DNA from: a virus
Length of the DNA stretch: 57,103 nucleotides
Virus record (IMG/VR): IMGVR_UViG_3300028666_000023
Span: 1 to 57,103 of that record
Reading direction: 5' to 3' (one strand)
The translations under genes and the position numbers were made by a program. The notes under the pieces were generated by a model. The model worked only from the letters and a program-made list of their open reading frames with translations. It searched no databases and had not been told where the DNA came from. This document shows, one piece after another, positions 24,008-32,764 of the stretch (the first letter of the stretch is position 1; each line of letters starts with the position of its first letter).

Positions 24008-24646
24008 ATGACAATGGCGGTTCCTATGCAACCGCAGAAGGATGTAGTCCCCCCATGCTTTGGAAAAGAGTGGGACCACAACGAGCCGGAATGCGCCGGC
24101 GGTCCCGACCCGAATTTCCAAGCAGCTGATGGTGGGCACATCCGTCCGCAATGTGCGGTCTTCGCGCGCTGTGGCGCGCGCACTCAAGCAATGAAACAAG
24201 CGACGGCACCGAACGTAGTGCCGGCGTCGTCTCTCACTAGACCTCCGATGGTCACGCCTCCCCCGCAACAAGCTCCGCGTACGTGGCCCGACTACATCGC
24301 GCAGCAAGCGCAACGACAGAACGCGCCTCCGCCTCCCTCAGCTTGGGTAGAGCGGCAGCGCTTGGAAGCGATGACGGCCGCACGGCCGCCCCTACAGCCA
24401 CCGATGCACAGCGCTCCACCGACGTTCCAGCACAACTATCCGATCCACTCGCCGGCGGTTCGGTACGAGTTGAACTACACGATGCCGGGTTACTTGACGA
24501 CTCCGGAAGAGCGTGGTCAAGGAGAGAGTCTGCTGGCCGTGATCTTCCGGGAGATCATCCGCGCCATCTTCAAGGCAGTCGGCCACACCGTGGCGCACTC
24601 GTTCGACACGAGGACGCTCAAGGGGCCGCCGCCCAACGACAAGTGA
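24008..24646 (+). CDS. Pro-rich protein with N-terminal Cys motif, 212 aa
   Basis: An AAGGAG ribosome site precedes ATG 24008. Residues about 17-55 hold a spaced Cys/His cluster (CFGKEWDHNEPEC, then CAVFARCGAR) that looks like a small zinc-binding domain. The rest is a Pro/Gln-rich, probably disordered linker and a hydrophobic/amphipathic helix near residue 175-190 (LLAVIFREIIRAIF). Function unknown. It is the first gene of the large replication cassette, 18 bases before the helicase gene. Confidence 0.72.
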   Translation: MTMAVPMQPQKDVVPPCFGKEWDHNEPECAGGPDPNFQAADGGHIRPQCAVFARCGARTQAMKQATAPNVVPASSLTRPPMVTPPPQQAPRTWPDYIAQQAQRQNAPPPPSAWVERQRLEAMTAARPPLQPPMHSAPPTFQHNYPIHSPAVRYELNYTMPGYLTTPEERGQGESLLAVIFREIIRAIFKAVGHTVAHSFDTRTLKGPPPNDK

Positions 24647-24664
24647 AAGGACCATAGGGCACAC

Positions 24665-26443
24665 ATGAAGCTGTTGGTTCGTCGGCCGGACACCGGCTAT
24701 CTCGACACAAGCCTCTGGGTGCCCAAGTCCGCCATCAATCTAGAGGGAGTACAACGGGCACTCACCTTCCAGCTCTTCGAGCGCGGAACTACAACCGTCC
24801 TCACGATGTGGAAAGAGACGGCAGACCACATCGTTGTACCGCGTGAGTTCTGGCAGCCCTCGGACTTCACGTTTCCTGTCGTCGACTGCCGACAGCAGTC
24901 GTACCCGCAGGTCGACATCAAGAGCCGCATCCAGCTGGACCACCGACGCGCCAAGGACGGGTCGGTGGTTCCGACGGGCGACACCGTCCAGCGCGAGGCG
25001 ATGAGCGCGCTCCTCTCTTCGCGCGGCGGCATTCTGCAGCTCGCGTGTGGCAAGGGAAAGACGGTGGTGGCGCTCGACTGGATTGCGCGGCGGGGCGTGC
25101 CGGCGATCATCATCCTCGACACGACGATGCTCGTGGAGCAGTGGGCGGGGGAGATCGCACTGCACCTCGACGTTCCGGATGGAGTCGGCCGCATCCAAGG
25201 GCCGATCTTCGACTGGAAGAAGCCGATTGTTCTTTCTACCTACCATACGCTGGCGAACATCTCGTCTTCAATGCCAGAAGAAGTACGGCGCTGGTTCGGC
25301 AGCATCGTCTGGGATGAAGCGCACCACGTCGGCGCGCCGATGTTCTCGAAGTCAGCGGACATCTTCGATGGAATGCGTCTCGGGCTCACCGCAACGCCCA
25401 AGCGCGACGACGGCTCTGACGTCATCCACAGCTTCCACATCGGGCCGATCATCTACAAGAACTTGAAGCAGGCGATGAAGCCGCGGATCTACTTCAAGTG
25501 GAGCGGGTTCGGCATCGACACACAGGACCCGTACGTGAAGTCTCAGGTCATCGACTCGACCGGTGAGGTCCACATCGGCAAGGTGGCCTCGTACTTCGCG
25601 CGCGTGAAGGCACGCATCGACTTCACCCTCAACGAAGTCCGGCAGGCAGTCGCCGCAGACCGACGCGTGCTCGTCGTCTCGAAGTCGGTCGACGCGCTCG
25701 TGAACATGCTCGCGGTGTGGAACAACTACCCCTCGCTCATGACGGACATCCCGTTTCCGCATCAGTCGGAAGTGGGGGGCGCGGTGCCGCCGGTGGAGAT
25801 GACGGCGAAAGATCTCCGGCGGTCGGGCAAGACGCTGGGGATGCTGCGGGACAAGCTCGCGCAGAACCGCTCGAAGGATCCCGTGAAGGATGGGATGACG
25901 GTCTCGTATCTCGAGCAGAAGTTTGCGGCGCACGAGGTCTGGAAAAGGTGCAGCCGACTGTGGGAAAAGAAACGTGGGGAGTACCTGAAGAAGCTCCTCC
26001 AAGTGCAGAGCACCGCCGGCCTCATGATCGGCGACATCAAGCCTGCCGAGCGCATGAAGATGCTCCGCGAGAAGCAGGTGAACTTCTGCATCGCGAAGTA
26101 CGGCCGCGAGGCCCTCGACGAGAAACGCTTGAACACGATGATCGTGAACGAGCCTGCGTCACGCAAAGAAGGAGTGCAGCAGCTCCTCGGCCGCGTGCTC
26201 CGCGAGCTCGATGGTGACGACACCGAACGCATCGTTGTCTTCATCGAAGACGACGTCGGACCGTTCATCGGCATGTGCCAGAAGATTCGCAAGACGCTGA
26301 GGGAGTGGCCCGACGACGAAGGCGGGCGCCTCGAATACGAGAACCTCGGCCATCCAACCAGCAAGGGAAAACAAAAGCAATGGAACAAGAGAGACCTCTA
26401 CCAGACGCGGATGACCTCACTACGGGGACCTGGATCGTCGTAG
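24665..26443 (+). CDS. Superfamily 2 DEAH-type helicase, 592 aa
   Basis: An ATP-driven nucleic-acid translocase. Walker A is CGKGKT (128-133), the DEAH box is WDEAHHVG (about 216-223), motif III-like is GLTATPKRDD (about 239-248), and motif VI-like is QLLGRVLRELDGDD near 505-518. The pattern fits the UvsW/RecG-like or type III restriction-like helicases that remodel branched DNA or drive recombination-dependent replication. The N-terminal 90 residues are a separate domain not recognised. Its last 64 bases overlap the next gene in another frame. Confidence 0.9.
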   Translation: MKLLVRRPDTGYLDTSLWVPKSAINLEGVQRALTFQLFERGTTTVLTMWKETADHIVVPREFWQPSDFTFPVVDCRQQSYPQVDIKSRIQLDHRRAKDGSVVPTGDTVQREAMSALLSSRGGILQLACGKGKTVVALDWIARRGVPAIIILDTTMLVEQWAGEIALHLDVPDGVGRIQGPIFDWKKPIVLSTYHTLANISSSMPEEVRRWFGSIVWDEAHHVGAPMFSKSADIFDGMRLGLTATPKRDDGSDVIHSFHIGPIIYKNLKQAMKPRIYFKWSGFGIDTQDPYVKSQVIDSTGEVHIGKVASYFARVKARIDFTLNEVRQAVAADRRVLVVSKSVDALVNMLAVWNNYPSLMTDIPFPHQSEVGGAVPPVEMTAKDLRRSGKTLGMLRDKLAQNRSKDPVKDGMTVSYLEQKFAAHEVWKRCSRLWEKKRGEYLKKLLQVQSTAGLMIGDIKPAERMKMLREKQVNFCIAKYGREALDEKRLNTMIVNEPASRKEGVQQLLGRVLRELDGDDTERIVVFIEDDVGPFIGMCQKIRKTLREWPDDEGGRLEYENLGHPTSKGKQKQWNKRDLYQTRMTSLRGPGSS

Positions 26444-26910
26444 TCCCGGCGACGCCGCGTTCTTTCATCGGGCGCGTCATGGAGCTCGACGGCGCGCGCG
26501 ACTTCGACGACACGCAGTCGTTTCAGTGGTCGCGCGGTCGCATCATGACGGCGTCCATCGTGACGCTCTTCCCCGCTTTCGACTTCCTCGTGCAGCAGCG
26601 CTCCGTCCCCCTCCTGGGCGAGGATCGCAAGCCGAGGGTCGATCCGAGCACCGGCTTGCCCGAGCTCGGCATCGAGCGCCAGCCGTACGTGAACTCGCTG
26701 GACTTCACGATCTACCCGACGCCGTTCGACGTCCGCCTCTCCATGGCTGTGGGTATCTACCACTTCAGCCAGATGCATCAGGCCGACGTCGCGCAGTACC
26801 GCGCGTTCCTGAAGACCGCCATCGAGCACCAGAAGCGCTACCGCCAAGCTGCTTCGAACATCGTCGCGCCGACAGACAAAGAACGCGCGGCGATCGTCCG
26901 TGGTCGCTAA
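26380..26910 (+). CDS. Hypothetical protein, 176 aa
   Basis: Not recognised. ATG 26380 lies inside the 3' end of the helicase gene. The first part is beta-rich (GTWIVVVPATPRSFIGRVME), and the second half is helical with many aromatic residues. It overlaps the uracil-DNA glycosylase gene by 11 bases, so it is part of the same operon. Confidence 0.68.
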   Translation: MEQERPLPDADDLTTGTWIVVVPATPRSFIGRVMELDGARDFDDTQSFQWSRGRIMTASIVTLFPAFDFLVQQRSVPLLGEDRKPRVDPSTGLPELGIERQPYVNSLDFTIYPTPFDVRLSMAVGIYHFSQMHQADVAQYRAFLKTAIEHQKRYRQAASNIVAPTDKERAAIVRGR

Positions 26911-27757
26911 CGCGAACAAGACGCTCCCCCAGCTTCGAGACGAATGGTCCAGTTGCACGAAGTGCAAACTCGGCGAGCGGCGGCTCGCTGAAGAGGGCTC
27001 GTTCGTCTTCGGCTACGGGGCGCGGCGGGCCGTGATGTTCATCGGCGAAGGCCCTGGCGTCGAGGAGGAGAAGCAGGGCATCCCGTTCGTCGGGCGGAGC
27101 GGCAAGCTTCTCCACACCGTGCTGCAGGCGCTGAAGCTCGAGCAGTACTACATCTCGAACATCGTCTCCTGCCGCTCGTGCGAACCGCGTGTGGATGCCA
27201 AGGGCAACCCGATGCTGCGAAAGAACTGGGAGACGAAGAAGATGGAGCTCGCCTACCAGGACATCCCTCCACTTCCGATGTTCATGGAGGCGTGCTTCCC
27301 GCGGCTGTACGAGGAGATCTACCTCGTCGACCCGGTCATCGTCGTAGGTCTCGGCGCCACCGCCTGCGAGGCGCTGCTGAAGAGGCCCGTCACCATCACG
27401 CGCATGCACGGCAACATGACGCACATCGATGTGCCGGGGGCAGTACACCGGCCGTCGCTCACTCCCGGCGGGAAGTGGGCGCGCAAGTCGCTCGGCGTTC
27501 TCAACGCGCCGACGGAGCAGAACCAGGTGCAGTACTTGTTCATGCCGACGCTGCACCCGGCGTTCGTCCTCCGCAGCATCCAGGACAAGGACGCGCGGAG
27601 TTGGTTTCAGCAGTTCTACGCCGACGTCGCGAAAGCGGTGCAGACGTACAACGCGTATCTCGAAGCTGTGGTGGGCACGCCGGCCGGGCCGGAAGCCCCG
27701 AACGGCGATGACGTGTGGGAGACGTATCTCAAGACACTGGAGTCAGAAAATGGGTAA
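26900..27757 (+). CDS. Uracil-DNA glycosylase, family 4/5 type (iron-sulfur)
   Basis: This enzyme removes uracil from DNA, starting base excision repair. Motif 1 is [12 protein letters not shown] (49-60) with the following [10 protein letters not shown]; the C-terminal active-site loop is LHPAF (about 217-221). Cys residues C19, C22, C91, C94 and one near 131 can supply the [4Fe-4S] ligands of family 4. It is longer (285 aa) than typical 200-220-residue enzymes, because of an insertion after motif 1 (about 95-125) and a C-terminal extension. The start is GTG 26900, inside the previous gene. Together with ThyX it suggests attention to uracil in DNA or to thymidine supply. Confidence 0.9.
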   Translation: MVANANKTLPQLRDEWSSCTKCKLGERRLAEEGSFVFGYGARRAVMFIGEGPGVEEEKQGIPFVGRSGKLLHTVLQALKLEQYYISNIVSCRSCEPRVDAKGNPMLRKNWETKKMELAYQDIPPLPMFMEACFPRLYEEIYLVDPVIVVGLGATACEALLKRPVTITRMHGNMTHIDVPGAVHRPSLTPGGKWARKSLGVLNAPTEQNQVQYLFMPTLHPAFVLRSIQDKDARSWFQQFYADVAKAVQTYNAYLEAVVGTPAGPEAPNGDDVWETYLKTLESENG

Positions 27758-28184
27758 GGCGATTCAAAAGGCGAACATGACCGACTTCCCCGAGGTCATG
27801 GCGTTCGAGCAAGCGAAGTCCGACATCGAGGAATACAAGGCGATGCACAAGGAGGTCTTCGAGACCTTCGATGCACTCGTCGAGCGCTACAACACTTCGC
27901 TCGAGGCAGCCGACAAGTCCTGCCGCGCCGCTGAAGTGAACTGCGGACCGTTCGACTTGTATCAGTACAAGACGACGTACGACGCGGAGAAGTTCTACAA
28001 CGCGGTCGGTCGCAACCAGTTCCTCGAGCTCGGTGGCAGCACGGGCACGAAGACGACCTACGAGATCGACAAGGCTCGTTTCGAAGCGAGCGTCGCGGCG
28101 AAGAAGATCTCCAAGGAGGTCGTCGACATGGTCCGCAAGGAATCCCCCGCGTACCACACACCGAAGAAGGCGGTCATCCCGTGA
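27750..28184 (+). CDS. Hypothetical helical protein, 144 aa
   Basis: Not recognised. ATG 27750 overlaps the glycosylase stop by 8 bases. The product is charged and helical (SDIEEYKAMHKEVFETFDAL), with a C-terminal VVDMVRKESPAYHTPKKA stretch and two Cys in the middle. Its place between repair and replication genes suggests a DNA-metabolism accessory, but this is context only. Confidence 0.68.
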   Translation: MGKAIQKANMTDFPEVMAFEQAKSDIEEYKAMHKEVFETFDALVERYNTSLEAADKSCRAAEVNCGPFDLYQYKTTYDAEKFYNAVGRNQFLELGGSTGTKTTYEIDKARFEASVAAKKISKEVVDMVRKESPAYHTPKKAVIP

Positions 28185-28495
28185 CGAAGGCCCGCGGGAT
28201 CGTCACCGCGGAGGAGAAGAACGGCCGGGAGAGAACGCTCGTCGACACACCGCTCGATGCGTTCCCCGGCCTCTACACTCCGGGACCGCACGCGCACGCG
28301 CGCGTGGAGATGAGCATCGCCAAGGCCATGGGCTACGGGGAGCTGCGTGTTGTCTCACGGGTGGTTCTCGAGTGCGACCAGCAGAAGGCGGTGATAGAAA
28401 AAGCCGGAGAGCTGGCGTTCGAGGAGGCGAAGAACCTCGCGATAACGGGCTTCGAAATCCTCCTCGCGGAATCAAGACAAGAAGGCAGCGGATGA
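28181..28495 (+). CDS. Hypothetical protein, 104 aa
   Basis: Not recognised. GTG 28181 overlaps the previous stop as GTGA. The product is small, soluble, mixed alpha/beta, with a charged C-terminal helix. It is co-transcribed by position with its neighbours. Confidence 0.62.
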   Translation: MTKARGIVTAEEKNGRERTLVDTPLDAFPGLYTPGPHAHARVEMSIAKAMGYGELRVVSRVVLECDQQKAVIEKAGELAFEEAKNLAITGFEILLAESRQEGSG

Positions 28496-28824
28496 TCAAA
28501 GGCACTCCGAAGATCGACGGCATCGCGGTGGGAGAGTTCGTGGTGAAGTTCACTGGACCTCAAGTCCAGTTCACCGCGAAGGCCGCCTTCGTCAACAACA
28601 AGACTGGGGAGACACACGGGTGGACGGACGCTCTCTCCGCCTCGTGGTCCCCCACAACGATGGAGAAGCTGCAAGAGCTGCGAGCGCTGATGGAGATCGA
28701 TCTCGGTCGGCTGCATCTCGAGGGCGGTGGTGAGGTTCTCGTCGGGCCGAGGAGCGCTGCACCGGTGGCGCAGCAAGCGCATGAAGGCGGCCTCGGCGAG
28801 CACCTCGGCGTGAAGCAAGTCTAA
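28492..28824 (+). CDS. Hypothetical protein, 110 aa
   Basis: Not recognised. ATG 28492 overlaps the previous stop as ATGA. The first half is beta-rich (GEFVVKFTGPQVQFTAKA), the second is helical and ends in a Gly/Ala/His-rich tail. It is the last gene before the structured intergenic element at 28828. Confidence 0.65.
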   Translation: MIKGTPKIDGIAVGEFVVKFTGPQVQFTAKAAFVNNKTGETHGWTDALSASWSPTTMEKLQELRALMEIDLGRLHLEGGGEVLVGPRSAAPVAQQAHEGGLGEHLGVKQV

Positions 28825-28827
28825 CCA

Positions 28828-28945
28828 CTACGGGTTGTAGTCGCACCGTAGATCCAGCCCGATTCGTGGGCTGAGCGCTTGGACACGTTGACAGCCTGCG
28901 TGGGCGTGACGCAGGCTGGTTGGTCCGGGCGGTGCGTGTTTTTTT
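28828..28945 (+). ncRNA. Candidate structured RNA / attenuator with U-tract
   Basis: Between the stop at 28824 and the helicase leader lies a compact foldable region. A closing stem CGCACCG (28842-28848) with CGGTGCG (28930-28936) encloses two hairpins: CAGCCC/GGGCTG (28855-28873) and a perfect 10-bp stem (28892-28918). Seven T follow at 28939-28945. An alternative helix CTACGG (28828-28833) with CCGTAG (28846-28851) would compete with the closing stem. It could be a terminated small RNA, a 3'-UTR structure, or an attenuator controlling the replisome operon. It is not a tRNA by my reading (no T-arm GTTCRA or usual spacing). Confidence 0.5.
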
Positions 28946-28960
28946 CTAGCACCCCAAAGA

Positions 28961-29029
28961 CCAACAACTCGTTGGCATAAGGGCGTGCGGGAGGACCCGC
29001 ACCGGAAAACCCGGTTTGCAGGAGGCCAG
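28961..29029 (+). promoter_or_regulatory. ATAAG-type motif (site F) and hairpin leader of dnaB-like gene
   Basis: CATAAGGG (28976-28983) lies after a small CCAAC/GTTGG hairpin (28961-28975). It is followed by GTGCGGG/CCCGCAC (about 28985-29002, 7-bp stem) and ACCGG/CCGGT (about 29001-29015). The helicase ribosome site is GCAGGAGG (29019-29026). The motif plus 5' hairpins suggest a promoter with a protected transcript leader. Confidence 0.5.
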
Positions 29030-30454
29030 ATGTCCGCAGAGCTCTCCCTCATTCGACGCATCATCGATACACAAGGAGTACAAGGCGCACTCGACTATGG
29101 AATAACCGAGTCCGACTTCACAGAACAACAGGCGAAGGTCGCCTGGCAAATCGTCTACAACTGGTTCCTCGATCCCGCGACGCGCGGCTCGACGATCTCA
29201 CTTCACGTCTTCCAGAAGCACTTCTCGAGCGTGCCTCTTCAAGACATCTTCCCCGGGCAAACACTCGACACGCTCTGCTTCCTCGTGCGTACGAACCGCA
29301 TGCGCCGCGAAGCTTCACAGGCGATGGTCGATCTGGCGTCTGAGATGGAAGCGCCGAACGCCGACATGATCACCGCGATGGCGCGGTTGAGCGGGAGGAT
29401 GAACAGCCTCATCGCACTCGGCCAAACGAAGAACTCGGACTTCGACAGCGCAAAGGGCTTCTCCCGACAGCTGCAGAGGATCCTCGATATTCGCGCGGGC
29501 ATCGACAACGCCGTCGCGCCATGGCCGTGGGAGGCGCTCCAGCGCGCGACGCTCGGCGTACAGCCAGACGACTACGTCGTCTTCTACGGCCGACCGAAGC
29601 AGATGAAGTCGTGGGTGCTCGCGTATCTCATCGCGTTCTACTTCGACCAGCAGATCCCCATCGTCGTCTACACGAAGGAAATGACGCCGGACAACATCTA
29701 CCAGCGCGTCATCTCGGTCCTGCTGAAGCAGGTGTACCAGAACTACCGTCTCGGAAACGTGAGCGAAGAAGAGCTGGCGTACATCCGTGACAGCGCGAAC
29801 GCAATGATGCAGGACCAGATCCTCTCGCGGACCCTGGTCGTGCTCTCAGGCCGTGACGTCCCCGCCGGCGCCGACACGGTCGAGTGGTACAAGAGCAAGC
29901 TCGAGAAGTACAAGCCGAAGATCGGCATGGTCGACGGGCTCTACTTGCTCGCGGGCTCTGCCCGCTCGAAGCAGCAGAAGGACAACGAGCGCGTGCAGAG
30001 CATCTCACGCGGGCTGCGTGGCATCCCCCTCGAGCTCGGCATCCCCATCATCGCGACGAACCAAGCGAACCGCGCCGCTGCCAAGAACCGCGACGCGAAC
30101 CTCGACGAGCTGGCCTTCTCGGACGCGCTGGCGCAGGACGCAACGCTCGCCGCGCGCGTCATCGCAGACAAGGCGTCTCCGACCATCAGCATCGTCATCG
30201 GCGGTAGCCGCGAGTTCAAGATGCACGGCTTCCGCATCAACGCCCAGCCCGCAGTCGACTTCTCCTACCACTCGGAGCTCACCGAGGAGGACATCACTGC
30301 GGCGAAGGCAGCCGAGCAAGCCGACGAGGAAAACAAGAAGGGCAAGAAGACGAAGCGTCAGCCGACGGACAACCCGAACGCGGTGGACGACGCCAAAGAG
30401 ACGCAGCAGCGCTTGATGGAGGCTGCGAACGCGCAGCCGGCCATTCCTTCATGA
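29030..30454 (+). CDS. DnaB-like replicative helicase, 474 aa
   Basis: The fork helicase that unwinds DNA ahead of the polymerase. It shows an N-terminal helical domain (about 1-130) and a RecA-like ATPase with a Walker A variant GRPKQMKS (about 187-194, with Met in place of the usual Gly before Lys) and Walker B (MVDGLYLL near 310). A later IATNQANRAA stretch resembles the DnaB H4 region. ATG 29030 has a strong GCAGGAGG site; the upstream frame has no support. The C-terminal 60 residues are Lys/Glu-rich. The stop overlaps the primase start, which fits the usual helicase-primase pair. Confidence 0.88.
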   Translation: MSAELSLIRRIIDTQGVQGALDYGITESDFTEQQAKVAWQIVYNWFLDPATRGSTISLHVFQKHFSSVPLQDIFPGQTLDTLCFLVRTNRMRREASQAMVDLASEMEAPNADMITAMARLSGRMNSLIALGQTKNSDFDSAKGFSRQLQRILDIRAGIDNAVAPWPWEALQRATLGVQPDDYVVFYGRPKQMKSWVLAYLIAFYFDQQIPIVVYTKEMTPDNIYQRVISVLLKQVYQNYRLGNVSEEELAYIRDSANAMMQDQILSRTLVVLSGRDVPAGADTVEWYKSKLEKYKPKIGMVDGLYLLAGSARSKQQKDNERVQSISRGLRGIPLELGIPIIATNQANRAAAKNRDANLDELAFSDALAQDATLAARVIADKASPTISIVIGGSREFKMHGFRINAQPAVDFSYHSELTEEDITAAKAAEQADEENKKGKKTKRQPTDNPNAVDDAKETQQRLMEAANAQPAIPS

Positions 30455-31473
30455 CGCCGCTCGTAGATCTCGTCCGGCCGTATCTCAAGAAGATCAAGAA
30501 GACCGGCACCGAGAACATCATGGCCGTCTGTCCCTTCCATCGGAAGTCGGACGGCAGCGAGGAGCGCAGCGGCTCCTTCGCGATGAACATCTACAACGGC
30601 CTCTGGTACTGCCACTCCTGTCATGAGGCAGGGACGATCCGAACTTTTCTCGAGCGCATCGGGATGTCGGACTTCGCCATCAAGCAGTACTCGCCGCTCA
30701 TCCAAGAGGCTGCGAAGGCCCTCCCCGCGCCGCGCTCGCCGCTGCAACCCATCGAGCCTACGGAGACACCACTCGAGGAGAGCTTCCTCGGCGTGTTCGA
30801 TGTCGTCCCCGAAGAGATCTTGAGGGACCCGCAGTTTCTCGGCGGCTTCACGAGCGAAGTACTGCAGCACTTCGACATCGGCTTCGACAGCCTGCACCAG
30901 CGCATCACCTTTCCCCTGCGCGACATGCAAGGACGACTCGTGGGCATCAGCGGCCGCACCCTTCGCGGCAACGTCAAATACAAGGTCTACGACAAGGAAT
31001 ACGAGGAGTGGGGGTTGCCGTCGCGTCCGACGGAGAAACGCGCCCTGCTCTGGAATGCGCATGCCGTCGAGCAGCGCATCCTTCTTTCGACCGACGAGAC
31101 GGAGAAGTACGTCGTCCTCGTCGAAGGCTTCAAGGCCTGCATGAACCTCGTGCAAGCAGGTGTGGAAAACACCGTGGCGCTTCTGGGCTCGTACCTCGCG
31201 GACGAACAGAAGTGGTGGGTCCAGCGAATGGGAGTTCCCGTCTACATCATGCTCGACAACAACGAAGCCGGCTTCAGCGGTGCACTTCAAACTGGTCGAG
31301 CACTACCAAGTGGACTATTCTCTCCGGTCAGCATCGTGGCTTACGACAAGCCACAACCATCGGACCTATCAGCAGCAGAAGTCATCGAAGCACTACTACA
31401 AGCAACAGCATTCGACGCGTGGTTCGTTCAGCAGATGATGGAACACGCCGATCTAAACAGTCTCAGGAGTTGA
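30451..31473 (+). CDS. DnaG-type primase, 340 aa
   Basis: Makes RNA primers for replication. The N-terminal CHC2-type zinc finger is visible (C27, H30, C54, C57: CPFHRK, WYCHSC). A TOPRIM domain follows with VLVEGFKAC (Glu about 225) and IMLDNNEAG (D269-N270-N271), where the usual DxD is DxN. It is short compared with cellular DnaG because it lacks a helicase-interaction domain. It is coupled to the helicase upstream. Confidence 0.88.
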   Translation: MTPLVDLVRPYLKKIKKTGTENIMAVCPFHRKSDGSEERSGSFAMNIYNGLWYCHSCHEAGTIRTFLERIGMSDFAIKQYSPLIQEAAKALPAPRSPLQPIEPTETPLEESFLGVFDVVPEEILRDPQFLGGFTSEVLQHFDIGFDSLHQRITFPLRDMQGRLVGISGRTLRGNVKYKVYDKEYEEWGLPSRPTEKRALLWNAHAVEQRILLSTDETEKYVVLVEGFKACMNLVQAGVENTVALLGSYLADEQKWWVQRMGVPVYIMLDNNEAGFSGALQTGRALPSGLFSPVSIVAYDKPQPSDLSAAEVIEALLQATAFDAWFVQQMMEHADLNSLRS

Positions 31474-31477
31474 AAAC

Positions 31478-32758
31478 ATGGCATACGGTAAAGACGACGC
31501 GGGCCGCGCAGCGGTCCAGCAGGGTGCGTTTCGTGGGACGTCAGGACGGACATTCAATCAGGCCTCGCGCGCGCTCTCGCGCAACCGCTTCCCGGGTCAG
31601 GGCGGCGAAGGTGGACGTGGCGGTTCGATGTACTGGATCGACCAGTACCAGCCGCCGATCGGCTACGACGGACAGATTCGTCTGCTCGCCGGGCAGTTCA
31701 AGCAAGAGGAGCTCGTGCAAACCGGACCGGGCTACAACGACGTCGATGTCGTCGAGGTGGACTCCGAGTTCGTGAAGTTCGTGGAGCACTTCGACGGGCG
31801 CAACCAGAAGAGCACGATCTGCTCGGCCGGCGCGCTCGCGAACTACCGCGACAAGCGCAAGGACTGCTACGGCTGCGACATCTACTGGGAGACCGCCGAG
31901 CGTGGCCAGAACGGGCGCGTCGACTCGAAGCGCATGTCGAAGCAGAGCAAGTACGCGTTCGCCGTCTTCGACTACCGCCCGTACCACCAGGTCGAAGTCA
32001 TCGACAAGGAGACGGGTCGACCGAAGGTGAACAACTCGGGCCAGTCGTACAAGGACTGGAAGGTCTGCGTCGGCCGCGGCTGCGACTACTGCAAAGCCGG
32101 CATCGAAGTGAAGGTCGGTCACTCCACGCACTGGGCGATCAACTACACCCAACTGCAGGCCTTCCGCGCCACCGAGCGCGACGTGGGTCGCTCGTGCGCC
32201 GTGTGCGGCGGCGTCGACTGCGTTCAAAGCCTCGGCTGGATGTGTGGGTCGTGCGGCGAGTGCGTCATCGACATGGCAACGACGGAGCTCCAACCGAAGG
32301 AGCTCATCGATCGCACGGAGAACGAACAGGTCTGTCCGTACTGCAACTTCACCGACTTCCTCACGGAAGTCTACGAGTGTCCGCCGTGCGCGGCGCGAGG
32401 GGTGAGCGGCCTGCGCGCTACGCTTTTCGACGTCGACCTCTGGGTCACGATGATGCAGCTCGAAGGGAACAAGAAGCAGCTCGTCATCAAAAAGTTCAGT
32501 GCGCCCCATCAGATCCCCCCGGAGTTCGTCGAGGCCGCAAAGCCCATCGAGCTCCTGAAGAAGTACCGCCCCGACTCGCTCGACGCGCAGGCGAAGAAGT
32601 TCGGGCACGCACCGGGCGCAGCGCAGCCGCCGCAAGGACAGGAGGCGCAGCAGCCGCAAGGCGCGCCGCCTCCGCAACAGCCCACGCAGCAGTTCGGCTC
32701 TCGCTTGGGGACCAACATCCCCTACCAGAACCCGAACACTCCGAAGCTCACCGGTTGA
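31478..32758 (+). CDS. Cys-rich replisome-region protein, possible ssDNA-binding protein, 426 aa
   Basis: The family is not surely recognised. A Gly/Arg-rich N-terminus (about 15-50) is followed by a beta-rich core with many aromatics (KYAFAVFDYRPYHQVEVIDK), then at least four Cys pairs (about 204-310: CDYC, CAVC, CGSCGEC, CPYC, CPPC) and a Pro/Gln-rich tail. Position between primase and polymerase, an OB-like core with zinc ribbons, and a low-complexity tail resemble phage single-strand binding proteins such as gp32, but no diagnostic motif is present. A strong hairpin terminator follows. Confidence 0.78.
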   Translation: MAYGKDDAGRAAVQQGAFRGTSGRTFNQASRALSRNRFPGQGGEGGRGGSMYWIDQYQPPIGYDGQIRLLAGQFKQEELVQTGPGYNDVDVVEVDSEFVKFVEHFDGRNQKSTICSAGALANYRDKRKDCYGCDIYWETAERGQNGRVDSKRMSKQSKYAFAVFDYRPYHQVEVIDKETGRPKVNNSGQSYKDWKVCVGRGCDYCKAGIEVKVGHSTHWAINYTQLQAFRATERDVGRSCAVCGGVDCVQSLGWMCGSCGECVIDMATTELQPKELIDRTENEQVCPYCNFTDFLTEVYECPPCAARGVSGLRATLFDVDLWVTMMQLEGNKKQLVIKKFSAPHQIPPEFVEAAKPIELLKKYRPDSLDAQAKKFGHAPGAAQPPQGQEAQQPQGAPPPQQPTQQFGSRLGTNIPYQNPNTPKLTG

Positions 32759-32764
32759 CGACGG

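Noticed and set aside
28828-28945. A tRNA in the structured intergenic region
   Set aside because: The fold has stems and loops but no T-arm consensus, no 7-base acceptor pairing at the right distance and no anticodon arm of standard size.
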